Shown here: in pieces, positions 27,454 to 35,384 of the stretch | How the letters are laid out: the number at the start of each line of letters is the position of its first letter | Numbering within the stretch: the stretch's first letter is position 1 | Source of the DNA: Butyribacter intestini | GTDB lineage: Bacteria > Bacillota > Clostridia > Lachnospirales > Lachnospiraceae | Reading direction: 5' to 3' | DNA: 64,000 nucleotides | Assembly: GCA_001414325.1 (NCBI GenBank) | Contig: LLKB01000001.1 | Coordinates: forward strand, 572,437 to 636,436 | Notes under the pieces: generated by a model | Seen by the model: only the letters and a program-made list of their open reading frames with translations | Database searches by the model: none | What the model was told of the DNA's origin: nothing | Made by a program: the position numbers and the translations under genes

Positions 27454-27550
27454 AGATTTGTGTTTGTGCACACTTGATACAAATCTAAGGTGTGAAATAT
27501 ATCATATTTCATATTATGTAAAAAAAATGTGTGCAGAAAAGAGGGTCATT
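27454..27550 (+). ncRNA. Candidate structured leader RNA of ptsI
   Basis: Second copy of the leader at 4568-4662, the same length within two bases. Stem 1 is GATTTGTGT (27455-27463) with ATACAAATC (27477-27485). Relative to the thioredoxin copy, two pairs change from C-G or G-C to T-G or G-T, which keeps the stem, and an outer G-C pair is gained. The loop TGTGCACACTT differs by one base and can pair with AGGTGTG (27488-27494) or with GTGTGCA (27529-27535) beside the ribosome binding site GAGGG. It lies downstream of the RAT-terminator, adding a second control layer. Confidence 0.5.
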
Positions 27551-29164
27551 ATGAAAGAGTATTTTGGAAAGAAAATTTTTGGCGGTATTGCAATAGGAAA
27601 GATTAGTTTTTATTCAAAAAATCAGAATGTTGTTGTTAGAAAGAAAACAGAGGATTCTGAGGGTGAGATTGCAAGATATGAAGCAGCAAGGGAAAAAGCG
27701 ATTGAGCAGCTTCACGGACTTTATGAGAAAGCATTGAAAGAAGTCGGAGAGATGAATGCAGAGATTTTTGAGGTTCATGCTATGATGCTTGAGGATGATG
27801 ATTATAATGATTCAGTAAAAAATATCATCACTTCACAGAAAGTTAATGCTGAGTATGCGGTTGGAGTTACCGGTGATAATTTCTCAGAGATGTTTGCAAA
27901 TATGGAGGATGATTATTTCAAGGCTCGTTCTGCCGATGTAAAGGATATTTCGGAGAGAGTTATCTCGATTCTCTGTGGAAAAACAAGTGACAGTGATATA
28001 GGAGATGAACCGGTTATAGTTGTTGCTGATGACCTCGCTCCTAGTGAGACGGTTCAGATGGACAAGACAAAACTTCTTGCATTTGTCACAAAGTTTGGTT
28101 CTTCAAATTCACATACGGCTATCCTCGCAAGGACGATGGGAATACCTGCACTTATCGGTGTTGATATTGACGAGGAGTGGAATGGAAAGACAGGTATCAT
28201 TGACGGTTTTGAGGGCAAACTTATTGTAGAGCCTGATGAAGCTGCTATGAACGATTATGTAAAGAAGCAGGAAGCCGCAAAAGAGCAGAAAAAACTATTA
28301 CAGAGTCTTAAGGGAAAAGATACAGTAACAAAGTCAGGAAAACAGATAAAATTATACGCAAATATCGGAAACCCGTCAGATCTTGCAGCAGTCGTTCAGA
28401 ATGATGCGGCAGGAATCGGACTTTTCAGAAGTGAGTTCCTTTATCTTGAAGCAAGTGATTATCCGACGGAGGATGAGCAGCTTAAGGCTTACAAACAGGT
28501 GGCAGAGACAATGGCAGGAAAGAAAGTTATAATCCGTACGCTTGATATAGGAGCAGACAAGCAGGCAGATTATTTCAATCTTGAAAAAGAGGAAAATCCG
28601 GCAATGGGTTACAGAGCAATAAGAATCTGTCTTACCAGAGAGGAAGTATTTAAGACACAGCTTCGTGCTTTATACAGAGCAAGTGCATATGGAAATATCG
28701 CTATCATGTACCCTATGATAACATCTGTTGACGAAGTAAGGAGAATAAAAGAAATCTCAAAACAGGTAAGGGAGGAACTTGTTGCAACAGGAGTTGAGAT
28801 TGGCGAAGTTGAGGAGGGAATCATGATAGAGACCCCGGCAGCCGCCATTATAAGTGACCTTCTTGCAAAAGAAGTTGACTTCTTTAGTATAGGAACAAAT
28901 GATTTGACACAGTACACACTTGCTATAGACCGTCAGAATTCAAAACTAGACGAGTTTTACAACCCACATCACGAGGCAATTCTCAGAATGATTAAGATGG
29001 TTATCGACAATGCACATAAAGAGGGAATCTGGGCAGGAATCTGCGGAGAACTCGGTGCCGACACAGAGCTTACGGAGAGATTTGTTGAGATGGGAATAGA
29101 TGAGCTTTCTGTTTCACCGGCTTGTGTACTTCCAATCAGAAAGATTGTAAGGGATATGGATTGA
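27551..29164 (+). CDS. ptsI: PTS enzyme I (phosphoenolpyruvate-protein phosphotransferase)
   Basis: First enzyme of the sugar phosphotransferase system; moves phosphate from PEP to HPr. From the ATG at 27551 (GAGGG upstream) it is 537 aa; a longer start would run through the leader. His188 in SSNSHTAILARTMGIP is the phosphorylated residue. The PEP-binding barrel shows GIGLFRSEFLYL, IRTLDIGADKQ, NPAMGYRAIRI, the metal-site GIMIETPAA, FFSIGTNDLTQY and the catalytic Cys in WAGICGELGAD. HPr is not nearby. The gene is followed by a PTS EIIBA gene. Confidence 0.97.
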   Translation: MKEYFGKKIFGGIAIGKISFYSKNQNVVVRKKTEDSEGEIARYEAAREKAIEQLHGLYEKALKEVGEMNAEIFEVHAMMLEDDDYNDSVKNIITSQKVNAEYAVGVTGDNFSEMFANMEDDYFKARSADVKDISERVISILCGKTSDSDIGDEPVIVVADDLAPSETVQMDKTKLLAFVTKFGSSNSHTAILARTMGIPALIGVDIDEEWNGKTGIIDGFEGKLIVEPDEAAMNDYVKKQEAAKEQKKLLQSLKGKDTVTKSGKQIKLYANIGNPSDLAAVVQNDAAGIGLFRSEFLYLEASDYPTEDEQLKAYKQVAETMAGKKVIIRTLDIGADKQADYFNLEKEENPAMGYRAIRICLTREEVFKTQLRALYRASAYGNIAIMYPMITSVDEVRRIKEISKQVREELVATGVEIGEVEEGIMIETPAAAIISDLLAKEVDFFSIGTNDLTQYTLAIDRQNSKLDEFYNPHHEAILRMIKMVIDNAHKEGIWAGICGELGADTELTERFVEMGIDELSVSPACVLPIRKIVRDMD

Positions 29165-29307
29165 TTGTTTTAGATAAATAATGCAATGTGATTTTAGAAT
29201 GTAATAATCTAAAAATTGAAATATAAATAATGGACTGATGATGATAGTGTAAGTTCATAATATTTATTTTACTTTGCAAATAGAGTGAAAATATAGAGGA
29301 TGAAGTT

Positions 29308-30165
29308 ATGGATTATAAGAAAGCAGCGGAAGAAGTGCTGGAAAAAATAGGAGGGAGCGATAATATAATCTCAGTGGCACATTGTGCCACGAGATTAAGA
29401 ATTGTTACCGGCGACAACTCAAAATACAGTAAAAAAGCAGTTGAAAATATAGATGGTGTAAAAGGTGTGTTTGAGGCTTCGGGACAGCTTCAGATAATCT
29501 TTGGAACAGGTGCGGTAAACAAGGTATATGATGAATTTATAGCACTTGTACATATATCCGGAGGAACAAAAGAGGATGTAAAGGCGGCAGGTGATATAAA
29601 AAATATTACTGCGGTAAATCGCAGTGCATCCGGTAAGGCGGAAACAGCAAATGATACGATAGGTGAACAAAAAACAGTTACGGCAGAAAACAACAGTTCA
29701 ACTGGAGATAATGCAGTAAAAGAGATTTATTCACCATTAAAGGGCGAGGCTGTTAAGCTTTCAAAAGTTCCTGATGACACATTTGCAAATGAAATCCTCG
29801 GAAAAGGAATGGCAGTTATTCCAGGCGATGGGGTGGTCGTATCACCGGTTGACGGAGAGGTTTCGACTTTATTTGATACGCTTCATGCCATAGGAGTGAC
29901 TGGGGATAATGGACTTGAACTTTTGATCCATGTTGGAATAAATACGGTTGAGCTTGAAGGAAAATATTATAAAGCACTCGTAAAAGAGGGTGATAAAGTT
30001 ACGAAAGGACAGCCATTACTTAAATTTGATATAGAGGGAATCAGAAGTGCAGGATATAATACGGTCACACCTGTTATTATCACAAATTCAGATGAGTATG
30101 AGAGCGTTGAGCAGGTTGCAATAGGCGATGTTGAAAAATCAGCACTTGTTATGAATGTGCGGTAA
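29308..30165 (+). CDS. PTS EIIBA protein, glucose family, without an EIIC domain
   Basis: Phosphocarrier of the glucose/beta-glucoside PTS family, 285 aa. EIIB is residues 1 to about 80 with the phospho-Cys in VAHCATRLRIV. A variable linker of about 55 residues follows. The EIIA (Crr-like) domain begins near residue 138 (YSPLKGEAVKL). Its two histidines lie in LHAIGVTG and LLIHVGINTVEL, the latter being the phosphorylated one. The membrane EIIC permease is missing from the protein and from the neighbourhood, so it must serve a permease elsewhere or act as a regulator, perhaps on the LicT-like protein. Probably cotranscribed with ptsI (143-nt gap). Confidence 0.88.
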   Translation: MDYKKAAEEVLEKIGGSDNIISVAHCATRLRIVTGDNSKYSKKAVENIDGVKGVFEASGQLQIIFGTGAVNKVYDEFIALVHISGGTKEDVKAAGDIKNITAVNRSASGKAETANDTIGEQKTVTAENNSSTGDNAVKEIYSPLKGEAVKLSKVPDDTFANEILGKGMAVIPGDGVVVSPVDGEVSTLFDTLHAIGVTGDNGLELLIHVGINTVELEGKYYKALVKEGDKVTKGQPLLKFDIEGIRSAGYNTVTPVIITNSDEYESVEQVAIGDVEKSALVMNVR

Positions 30166-30330
30166 GAAGATTATTTTAGAAGGTATTGTGGATATGGCAG
30201 ATAACGATTACAGATTAAAATGTATGGAATAAACAAAGATTGTATAGATAAAGGCAGCACCGAAAGTGTCGATAGTGAAATTTTGAGTTGTATTAAAACG
30301 AAAAAGTGTTAAAATAGAAAATATAGATAA

Positions 30331-30371
30331 ATATAAGACCATATTGTAAAATAATATGGTCTTATATTTTA
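30331..30371 (+). terminator. Rho-independent terminator after the PTS genes
   Basis: ATATAAGACCATATT (30331-30345) pairs exactly with AATATGGTCTTATAT (30353-30367), followed by TTTT. Confidence 0.85.
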
Positions 30372-30455
30372 GGAAAATCAGATAATGATGTAAAAAACCA
30401 AAGCGTTTTATATGTTTTTGGTTATAACTGGTGTTGATAATGAGAGGAAAAGAGA

Positions 30456-31685
30456 ATGGAAATAGATATAATAGGATTGTTAAGTGCATTTTCTTTTGCA
30501 CTTGACTGTGTGGAAGCAGAGTTGATCCATGTTACTTCAAATCATGGAAAAAGAGTGGCATATATGAGTGTCTGCATGGCAGAAAAGATGGGGGTGTCTG
30601 ATGATGCATTGCGAGATCTTGCGGCATGTGCACTTCTTCACGACAATGCCCTTACACAATATATAAATGAAGAATTTTATAGTGATATATCCAATATTGA
30701 TACATTGAAAGTAAGTAGTGATGACATAACTCCGAGACAGCTTGGTATGCATTGCATATACGGTGAGAAAAATCTCGAAAAATATCCTTTTAAAACAGGT
30801 GTAAAAGATGTTATATTATATCATCATGAAGAAGCGGATGGTTCAGGTCCTTTTGAAAAAAAATGGACAGAAGTTCCTCTGTTTGCAAGGATAATACATT
30901 TTAGTGATATGCTAGATGCATTTTGCAAGGCACAGAAATTTGATGAAGATGTTTTTAACAAAGCGGTCCATTTTATTGAGAAAAATAAGGACAAAAGATT
31001 TGACAGTGAAGTGACGAAGATGTTCTTTGATGCCTTTGATAAAGAGGAGTTTAGCAGACTCGGTGATGAACATATTGAGGAATATTTCTGGGAAAAGGTA
31101 CCATGTGAAAAGAGTTTTTATTCTTTTAATGTGTTAAAAGACCTTGCAGATCTGTTCGCAAAGATAATCGATTACAAGTCAGAATTTACGAGCAGACATT
31201 CTCTCGGAGTGGCAAGAACGGCTTCAAAAATTTCAGAGATAATGGGATATGATAAGGTTATCTGCGATAAGATGTATCTTGCGGGAACATTGCATGATGT
31301 AGGAAAAATTGCAATAGGAAATGAGATACTTGAAAAGCCTGCAAGACTTACGGATGAAGAATTTGCTAAGATGAAAAACCATGCCGGTTATACATATATG
31401 ATATTATCCAAGGTTGATGGTTTTGAAGAGATAAGGGATATTGCTGCATTTCATCATGAAAGGCTTGACGGCAGCGGTTATCCGTTTGGTAAAAGGGCAG
31501 ACGAATTAACTACACTTCAGAGGATAATGGCGTGTGCCGACATATATCAGGCATTGACGGAAAAAAGACCGTACAAAGATGGGATGGATCACGATAAGGC
31601 TTGTGAAATTTTAAAAGATATGGCAGATAAAAACTGGATAGATAAAAATATCACGGAAGTTATCTGCCATACAAAAGAATTATAA
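30456..31685 (+). CDS. Tandem HD / HD-GYP domain protein
   Basis: Probable c-di-GMP phosphodiesterase of 409 aa without membrane segments. The N-terminal HD-like half has HGKRVAYMSVCMAEKMG, ALLHDNAL and YHHEEADGSGPF. The C-terminal half is a full HD-GYP: HSLGVARTASKISEIMG, GTLHDVGKI, FHHERLDGSGYP and ADIYQALTEKRPY. The N-terminal copy has HDN instead of HD-GK and no GYP, so it is probably degenerate and regulatory. A ribosome binding site GAGAGGAAA precedes the ATG. With the GGDEF-EAL protein at 14.5 kb it shows active c-di-GMP signalling. Confidence 0.88.
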   Translation: MEIDIIGLLSAFSFALDCVEAELIHVTSNHGKRVAYMSVCMAEKMGVSDDALRDLAACALLHDNALTQYINEEFYSDISNIDTLKVSSDDITPRQLGMHCIYGEKNLEKYPFKTGVKDVILYHHEEADGSGPFEKKWTEVPLFARIIHFSDMLDAFCKAQKFDEDVFNKAVHFIEKNKDKRFDSEVTKMFFDAFDKEEFSRLGDEHIEEYFWEKVPCEKSFYSFNVLKDLADLFAKIIDYKSEFTSRHSLGVARTASKISEIMGYDKVICDKMYLAGTLHDVGKIAIGNEILEKPARLTDEEFAKMKNHAGYTYMILSKVDGFEEIRDIAAFHHERLDGSGYPFGKRADELTTLQRIMACADIYQALTEKRPYKDGMDHDKACEILKDMADKNWIDKNITEVICHTKEL

Positions 31686-31700
31686 AAATATCAAAAAATA

Positions 31701-32042
31701 TCAGCTTTTAAGGTCGAGCAGTTTGTCTATGGCAGGCTGCAGAGCCTTATTTTTTCTATAGGCATCAACAAGATCACGTTCTTTAAGTGAGTAAGTTGAT
31801 GTTTCGTTTATTTTTTTCTTGGAATATCCGAAAGTTCCCAATACATCAGTGATACGGTAAAATTTGCAAAGATATAGAAGTATATCAGCATCCGGTTGTG
31901 TCTGACCGCTTTCCCAGCCGTAAATTGTTTTATTTGCAACAGAAATTCCACATTCATCGAGATATGCGGCAACATCATCTACGGACAGATTGTTTGATTT
32001 TCTATAATATTTTAGCATTTTTGCTATAACAGGATTTTTCAT
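31701..32042 (-). CDS. XRE-type helix-turn-helix protein
   Basis: DNA-binding protein of about 113 aa. The ATG at 32042 has GAGG 6 nt upstream; an in-frame ATG at 32054 overlaps that site. The XRE fold is clear: IAKMLKYYRKSNNLSVDDVAAYL, then ISVANKTIYGWESGQTQPDADILLYLCKFY. The C-terminal 45 residues (TYSLKERDLVDAYRKNKALQPAIDKLL) resemble the oligomerisation tail of many phage-type repressors. It reads away from the defence genes and may regulate the island; this is inference. Confidence 0.75.
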   Translation of the reverse strand: MKNPVIAKMLKYYRKSNNLSVDDVAAYLDECGISVANKTIYGWESGQTQPDADILLYLCKFYRITDVLGTFGYSKKKINETSTYSLKERDLVDAYRKNKALQPAIDKLLDLKS

Positions 32043-32279
32043 TTTCAACCTCATTTCTTTATATAAATTTTGGCATTACCGTCTACAGAGTGTAGTCAGT
32101 AATATGTTTGTACTTGTCGGATAAGTTACGCATATCCTAATAGTATATTAAAGTTCATTTTATTTTTCTAATTATTATTCAGCGGTTGTTTTCTGAATAT
32201 TCTTTATAGATAGTATCAAAACAAAAACAACAGTGTCAAGAATATGGAAAATATTCTTGAAATATAAGAAAACATATGG

Positions 32280-32317
32280 TTGAATTTCTTTTAAGACAAG
32301 TATATAATGGATATACT
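32280..32317 (+). promoter_or_regulatory. Promoter with overlapping operator-like palindrome for the ssp operon
   Basis: TTGAAT (32280-32285), a 17-bp spacer and TATAAT (32303-32308). The inverted repeat AGTATATAATGGATATACT (32299-32317) covers the -10 box and would be a natural repressor site for one of the two neighbouring HTH proteins. The rest of the 32043-32358 gap is AT-rich without other recognised features. Confidence 0.6.
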
Positions 32318-32358
32318 ATATATACAGTTCTTGAAAAACAAGAAAATGAGGTGTAAAA

Positions 32359-32562
32359 ATGGAAGAAATAAGAGAAGAAACAAAAGCTCAAAAAGAAATA
32401 GCAGCCTATATCAGCAGAAACAACATATCTGCATCGGAGGTTGCAAGGAAAACAAAAGTGGATGTAGGACTTCTGACCGGAAAGGCAGAGAGGAAGATGA
32501 ATGCATCTGAAATGCTTTCAGTTTGTGCATATTTGGAAATCGAACCGCTTAGTTTGATATAG
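32359..32562 (+). CDS. Small XRE-like helix-turn-helix protein
   Basis: 67-aa protein that is little more than a helix-turn-helix: EIAAYISRNNISASEVARKTK, then VDVGLLTGKAERKMNASEMLSVCAYLEI, matching the five-helix XRE core. GAGGTG precedes the ATG. It lies just downstream of the promoter and 42 nt before sspD, so it is probably the first gene of the ssp operon and an autoregulator that would keep the toxic restriction part in check. Confidence 0.65.
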   Translation: MEEIREETKAQKEIAAYISRNNISASEVARKTKVDVGLLTGKAERKMNASEMLSVCAYLEIEPLSLI

Positions 32563-32604
32563 AAAACACAATAAAAATAAAATTATATAAGAATGGGGTA
32601 CGAT

Positions 32605-34443
32605 ATGATTTTTTATAAGTGTTATGGAAATCACGATAAAAATAAGGATATAGATGTAGATAAACTTCCTGAAAAGGAAAGAAAATATTATGTATTTGAT
32701 ATAAACAATAATAATGACATAGTGCGTGACAATGATGATTATGACAGAAATATAGAATGTCCTATATGCCGCAGCAGAAAACATCTTGTAGTAGAATCAA
32801 TACTTTACTGGTGTAATGAGTGTAAGGTGCCGTTGTATGAGCAGGTATGCGGATGCTGTGGAAAAAAGGGGAAAAAGTTTGTAAAAGACTGCCGCATCGT
32901 ATTTCCGGAAGAAAAGGTGCTGCTTGAGATACTTCTTGGAAAAGAGCAGGGAGAACTTGACAATGTGTCCGTATGGAATGGAAACGGAAATATCTATTAT
33001 GCTGACGGGAAAAATATGAAGCTTAAGATAAGTGAGCTTATAAAGCAGGAAACGGAAAATATACGTACTTTATATAATGAAAGAGTTCAGCATATAAATA
33101 CGGATTTTTTTGAGCAGATGGTAAAAAGATTTATTACCGCCAATAAAAAGAGGTTTGATGATATAGATGATGATGCCATGGTTCAGATAAAGAAAAAAGT
33201 TAAGGATTATGATGACAGGGAAATTTTTGTGTCATTCAGCGGCGGAAAAGACTCAACGGTAGTTGCGGATTTAGTTAAGAGAGCAATGGGAAGACCGGAT
33301 ATATGCCATATATTCGGAGATACGACACTGGAGTTTCCTGAGACGGAAAATTATATAAAAGAATATAAAAGGCATAATCCCAAAGCACTTATCGTTTCAT
33401 CGAGAAATAAGGATAAAAATTTTGAGGAGCTGTGTGGTATAGTCGGACCTCCGAGCAGGGTTATGAGGTGGTGCTGCACGATTTTTAAGACAGGTGCGAT
33501 AAACAGAAAGATAGAGACGATATATGCCAACAAGACAAAAGTTTTATCATTTCAGGGAATAAGGAGAAGTGAGTCAAACAGCAGAAATAAATATGACAGG
33601 GTTTCAGAGTCATCAAAGATAAGCAAACAGGAAGTATGTGCACCTATCATATCGTGGTATGACTTTGATGTATGGCTTTATATCATGACGAGAGGAATTA
33701 TATTTAATAAAGCCTACAGGCTGGGTTATTCGAGAGTAGGCTGCTGGTGCTGCCCAAATAACAGTTCATGGTCGGAGTTCTTATCAAAAATACATATGAA
33801 AGAACAATATGAAAAATTTCATGCGATGCTTATTGATTTTGCAAAAAGTGTTGGAAAGAAAGACCCGGAGGTGTATGTGGACAGCGGAAACTGGAAAGCG
33901 AGACAGGGCGGCAACGGAGTGAAATTTGCCAAAAATTCTATTGTGAATTTCGAGCGGTGCGTAAAGGAGGAACTGGCATTCAACTATGAACTTACGAGAG
34001 AGATAACACCGACATTATACGAGCTGTTTAAGCCATTTGGAAGAGTTGTTGAGCAGCTTGGAGACAAAAGACTTGGTGAAGTCTATGTTGTTGATGCAAA
34101 TAGCGTAGCAGTTTTAAGGCTTCAGGGAAAAATCGGAACAAAAAAACTCAAAATAATAGTGGACCATCCGGAACTTATGCGTGCTAAAGATGCAGAAGAA
34201 GCAAAAAGAAAACTTGACTGTCAGATTACAAAATATCAGATGTGTCTAGGATGCAGGGCGTGTGAGAGCGTGTGCAGATTTAGTGCCATTAAAGTGAGGT
34301 CTTTTGCAAATGACACAAATACCGTGGCTGACAAGATGGCAGATTATCATATTGATGATGATAAGTGCAGGAGATGTCAGGAGTGTGTGGGTCATTTTTC
34401 GGTTGGTTGTTATATGAGAAAGGTACTGTCAATAAAAAGGTGA
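32605..34443 (+). CDS. sspD: SspD-like PP-loop (PAPS reductase family) protein with Zn-ribbon and ferredoxin ends
   Basis: ATP-pyrophosphatase of the PAPS-reductase/DndC group that would activate DNA backbones for sulfur insertion. The ATG at 32605 follows GGGG; an ATG at 32593 lacks a site. About 612 aa. Residues about 48-90 hold CxxC pairs (CPICRSR, WCNECK, CGCCGKK), a zinc-ribbon-like region. The PP-loop SGGKDS is at 212-217, followed by FGDTTLEFPET. Cysteines RWCC and GCWCCPNN lie in the core. The C-terminus carries a 4Fe-4S motif CLGCRACESVC (547-557) and a second cluster-like CRRCQEC (588-594). Neighbours (DUF4007, ATPase, cysteine desulfurase, DUF262) identify an Ssp phosphorothioation set. 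Confidence 0.82.
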   Translation: MIFYKCYGNHDKNKDIDVDKLPEKERKYYVFDINNNNDIVRDNDDYDRNIECPICRSRKHLVVESILYWCNECKVPLYEQVCGCCGKKGKKFVKDCRIVFPEEKVLLEILLGKEQGELDNVSVWNGNGNIYYADGKNMKLKISELIKQETENIRTLYNERVQHINTDFFEQMVKRFITANKKRFDDIDDDAMVQIKKKVKDYDDREIFVSFSGGKDSTVVADLVKRAMGRPDICHIFGDTTLEFPETENYIKEYKRHNPKALIVSSRNKDKNFEELCGIVGPPSRVMRWCCTIFKTGAINRKIETIYANKTKVLSFQGIRRSESNSRNKYDRVSESSKISKQEVCAPIISWYDFDVWLYIMTRGIIFNKAYRLGYSRVGCWCCPNNSSWSEFLSKIHMKEQYEKFHAMLIDFAKSVGKKDPEVYVDSGNWKARQGGNGVKFAKNSIVNFERCVKEELAFNYELTREITPTLYELFKPFGRVVEQLGDKRLGEVYVVDANSVAVLRLQGKIGTKKLKIIVDHPELMRAKDAEEAKRKLDCQITKYQMCLGCRACESVCRFSAIKVRSFANDTNTVADKMADYHIDDDKCRRCQECVGHFSVGCYMRKVLSIKR

Positions 34444-34446
34444 TAT

Positions 34447-35364
34447 ATGGAAGATAAGATTACATTAAAAGGGAATGGAAGTTTTTATATAAGAGAGGGC
34501 TGGCTTACAAAAGGACTTGTAGAGATAGAGAAAAATCCTGAACTTTTTTCAAAAAAGTATTTTGAGGGGGCAGACGCATTAGGTGTTGGTTCAGTTATGG
34601 CAAAATCAATAAAATACTGGCTTATGGCAGCAGGACTTATCGTAAAAAAAGCAGAGCAGTCACCGGTAAAATATGATATTAAAAAGGGAAGTTTTATTTC
34701 AAAATGCGGCAAGCTTATTCTTGAAAATGACAAATATATTGAAAATAAAGATACACTTTGGATAATCCATTATAATATCGCATCAAACTATAAAGATGCG
34801 ACTATGTGGAACTTGTTTTTTAACAGTGTCAGCGAAGAAAGATTTAACAGGAGAGAATTTGAATTTATGATGGAGGAGGAGCTTGAAAAGAGGGGGCATG
34901 GACAGGGTTCATATTCTGAGAGGTCACTATCTAATGACTGTGCGGTGCTTCTTCAGATGTATCTTGATGACAACAGGGAGAGAAACCCGGAAGAAAAAAT
35001 GCATTGTCCGCTTGCAGAACTTCATCTGCTGACAAAAACTAATGATAAGTACAGCAGAAATGAGATAAAAGAACAGGATATAAGCAGTCTCGCCGTATTG
35101 TACGGAATATGCGGCTACTTAGAAAAGGCAGGACTTATTGAGGAAAAGGAAAGAACGAGCGTAAGCATTGAAAATCTGCTTGAGGATGAAAATAGTCCGG
35201 GAAAAATATTCGGGATTAACAGGATAACATTAAATGACTGTCTCGATGTATTAGAACAGGACGGCTATCTTAAGATAGACAGGACAGCAGGACTTGATAC
35301 TGTTTATTTTGAGGAGAGTTCAATAAAAACCAGAGATGAAGTCATAGAACAGATTTATAAATAA
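34447..35364 (+). CDS. sspB: SspB-like DUF4007 protein (DNA nickase component)
   Basis: 305-aa protein. Its N-terminal 60 residues match the DUF4007 pattern: GSFYIREGWLTKGLVEIEK, then ALGVGSVMAKSIKYWLMAAGLI. The C-terminal part (NRITLNDCLDVLEQDGYLKID) looks like a winged helix. In the SspABCD system the DUF4007 protein SspB is the DNA-binding nickase. It starts three nt after sspD, and AAAAGGTGAT gives a good ribosome binding site. The functional assignment comes from family and context. Confidence 0.82.
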   Translation: MEDKITLKGNGSFYIREGWLTKGLVEIEKNPELFSKKYFEGADALGVGSVMAKSIKYWLMAAGLIVKKAEQSPVKYDIKKGSFISKCGKLILENDKYIENKDTLWIIHYNIASNYKDATMWNLFFNSVSEERFNRREFEFMMEEELEKRGHGQGSYSERSLSNDCAVLLQMYLDDNRERNPEEKMHCPLAELHLLTKTNDKYSRNEIKEQDISSLAVLYGICGYLEKAGLIEEKERTSVSIENLLEDENSPGKIFGINRITLNDCLDVLEQDGYLKIDRTAGLDTVYFEESSIKTRDEVIEQIYK

Positions 35365-35384
35365 AGGCTCAGGAGGGAACACAG

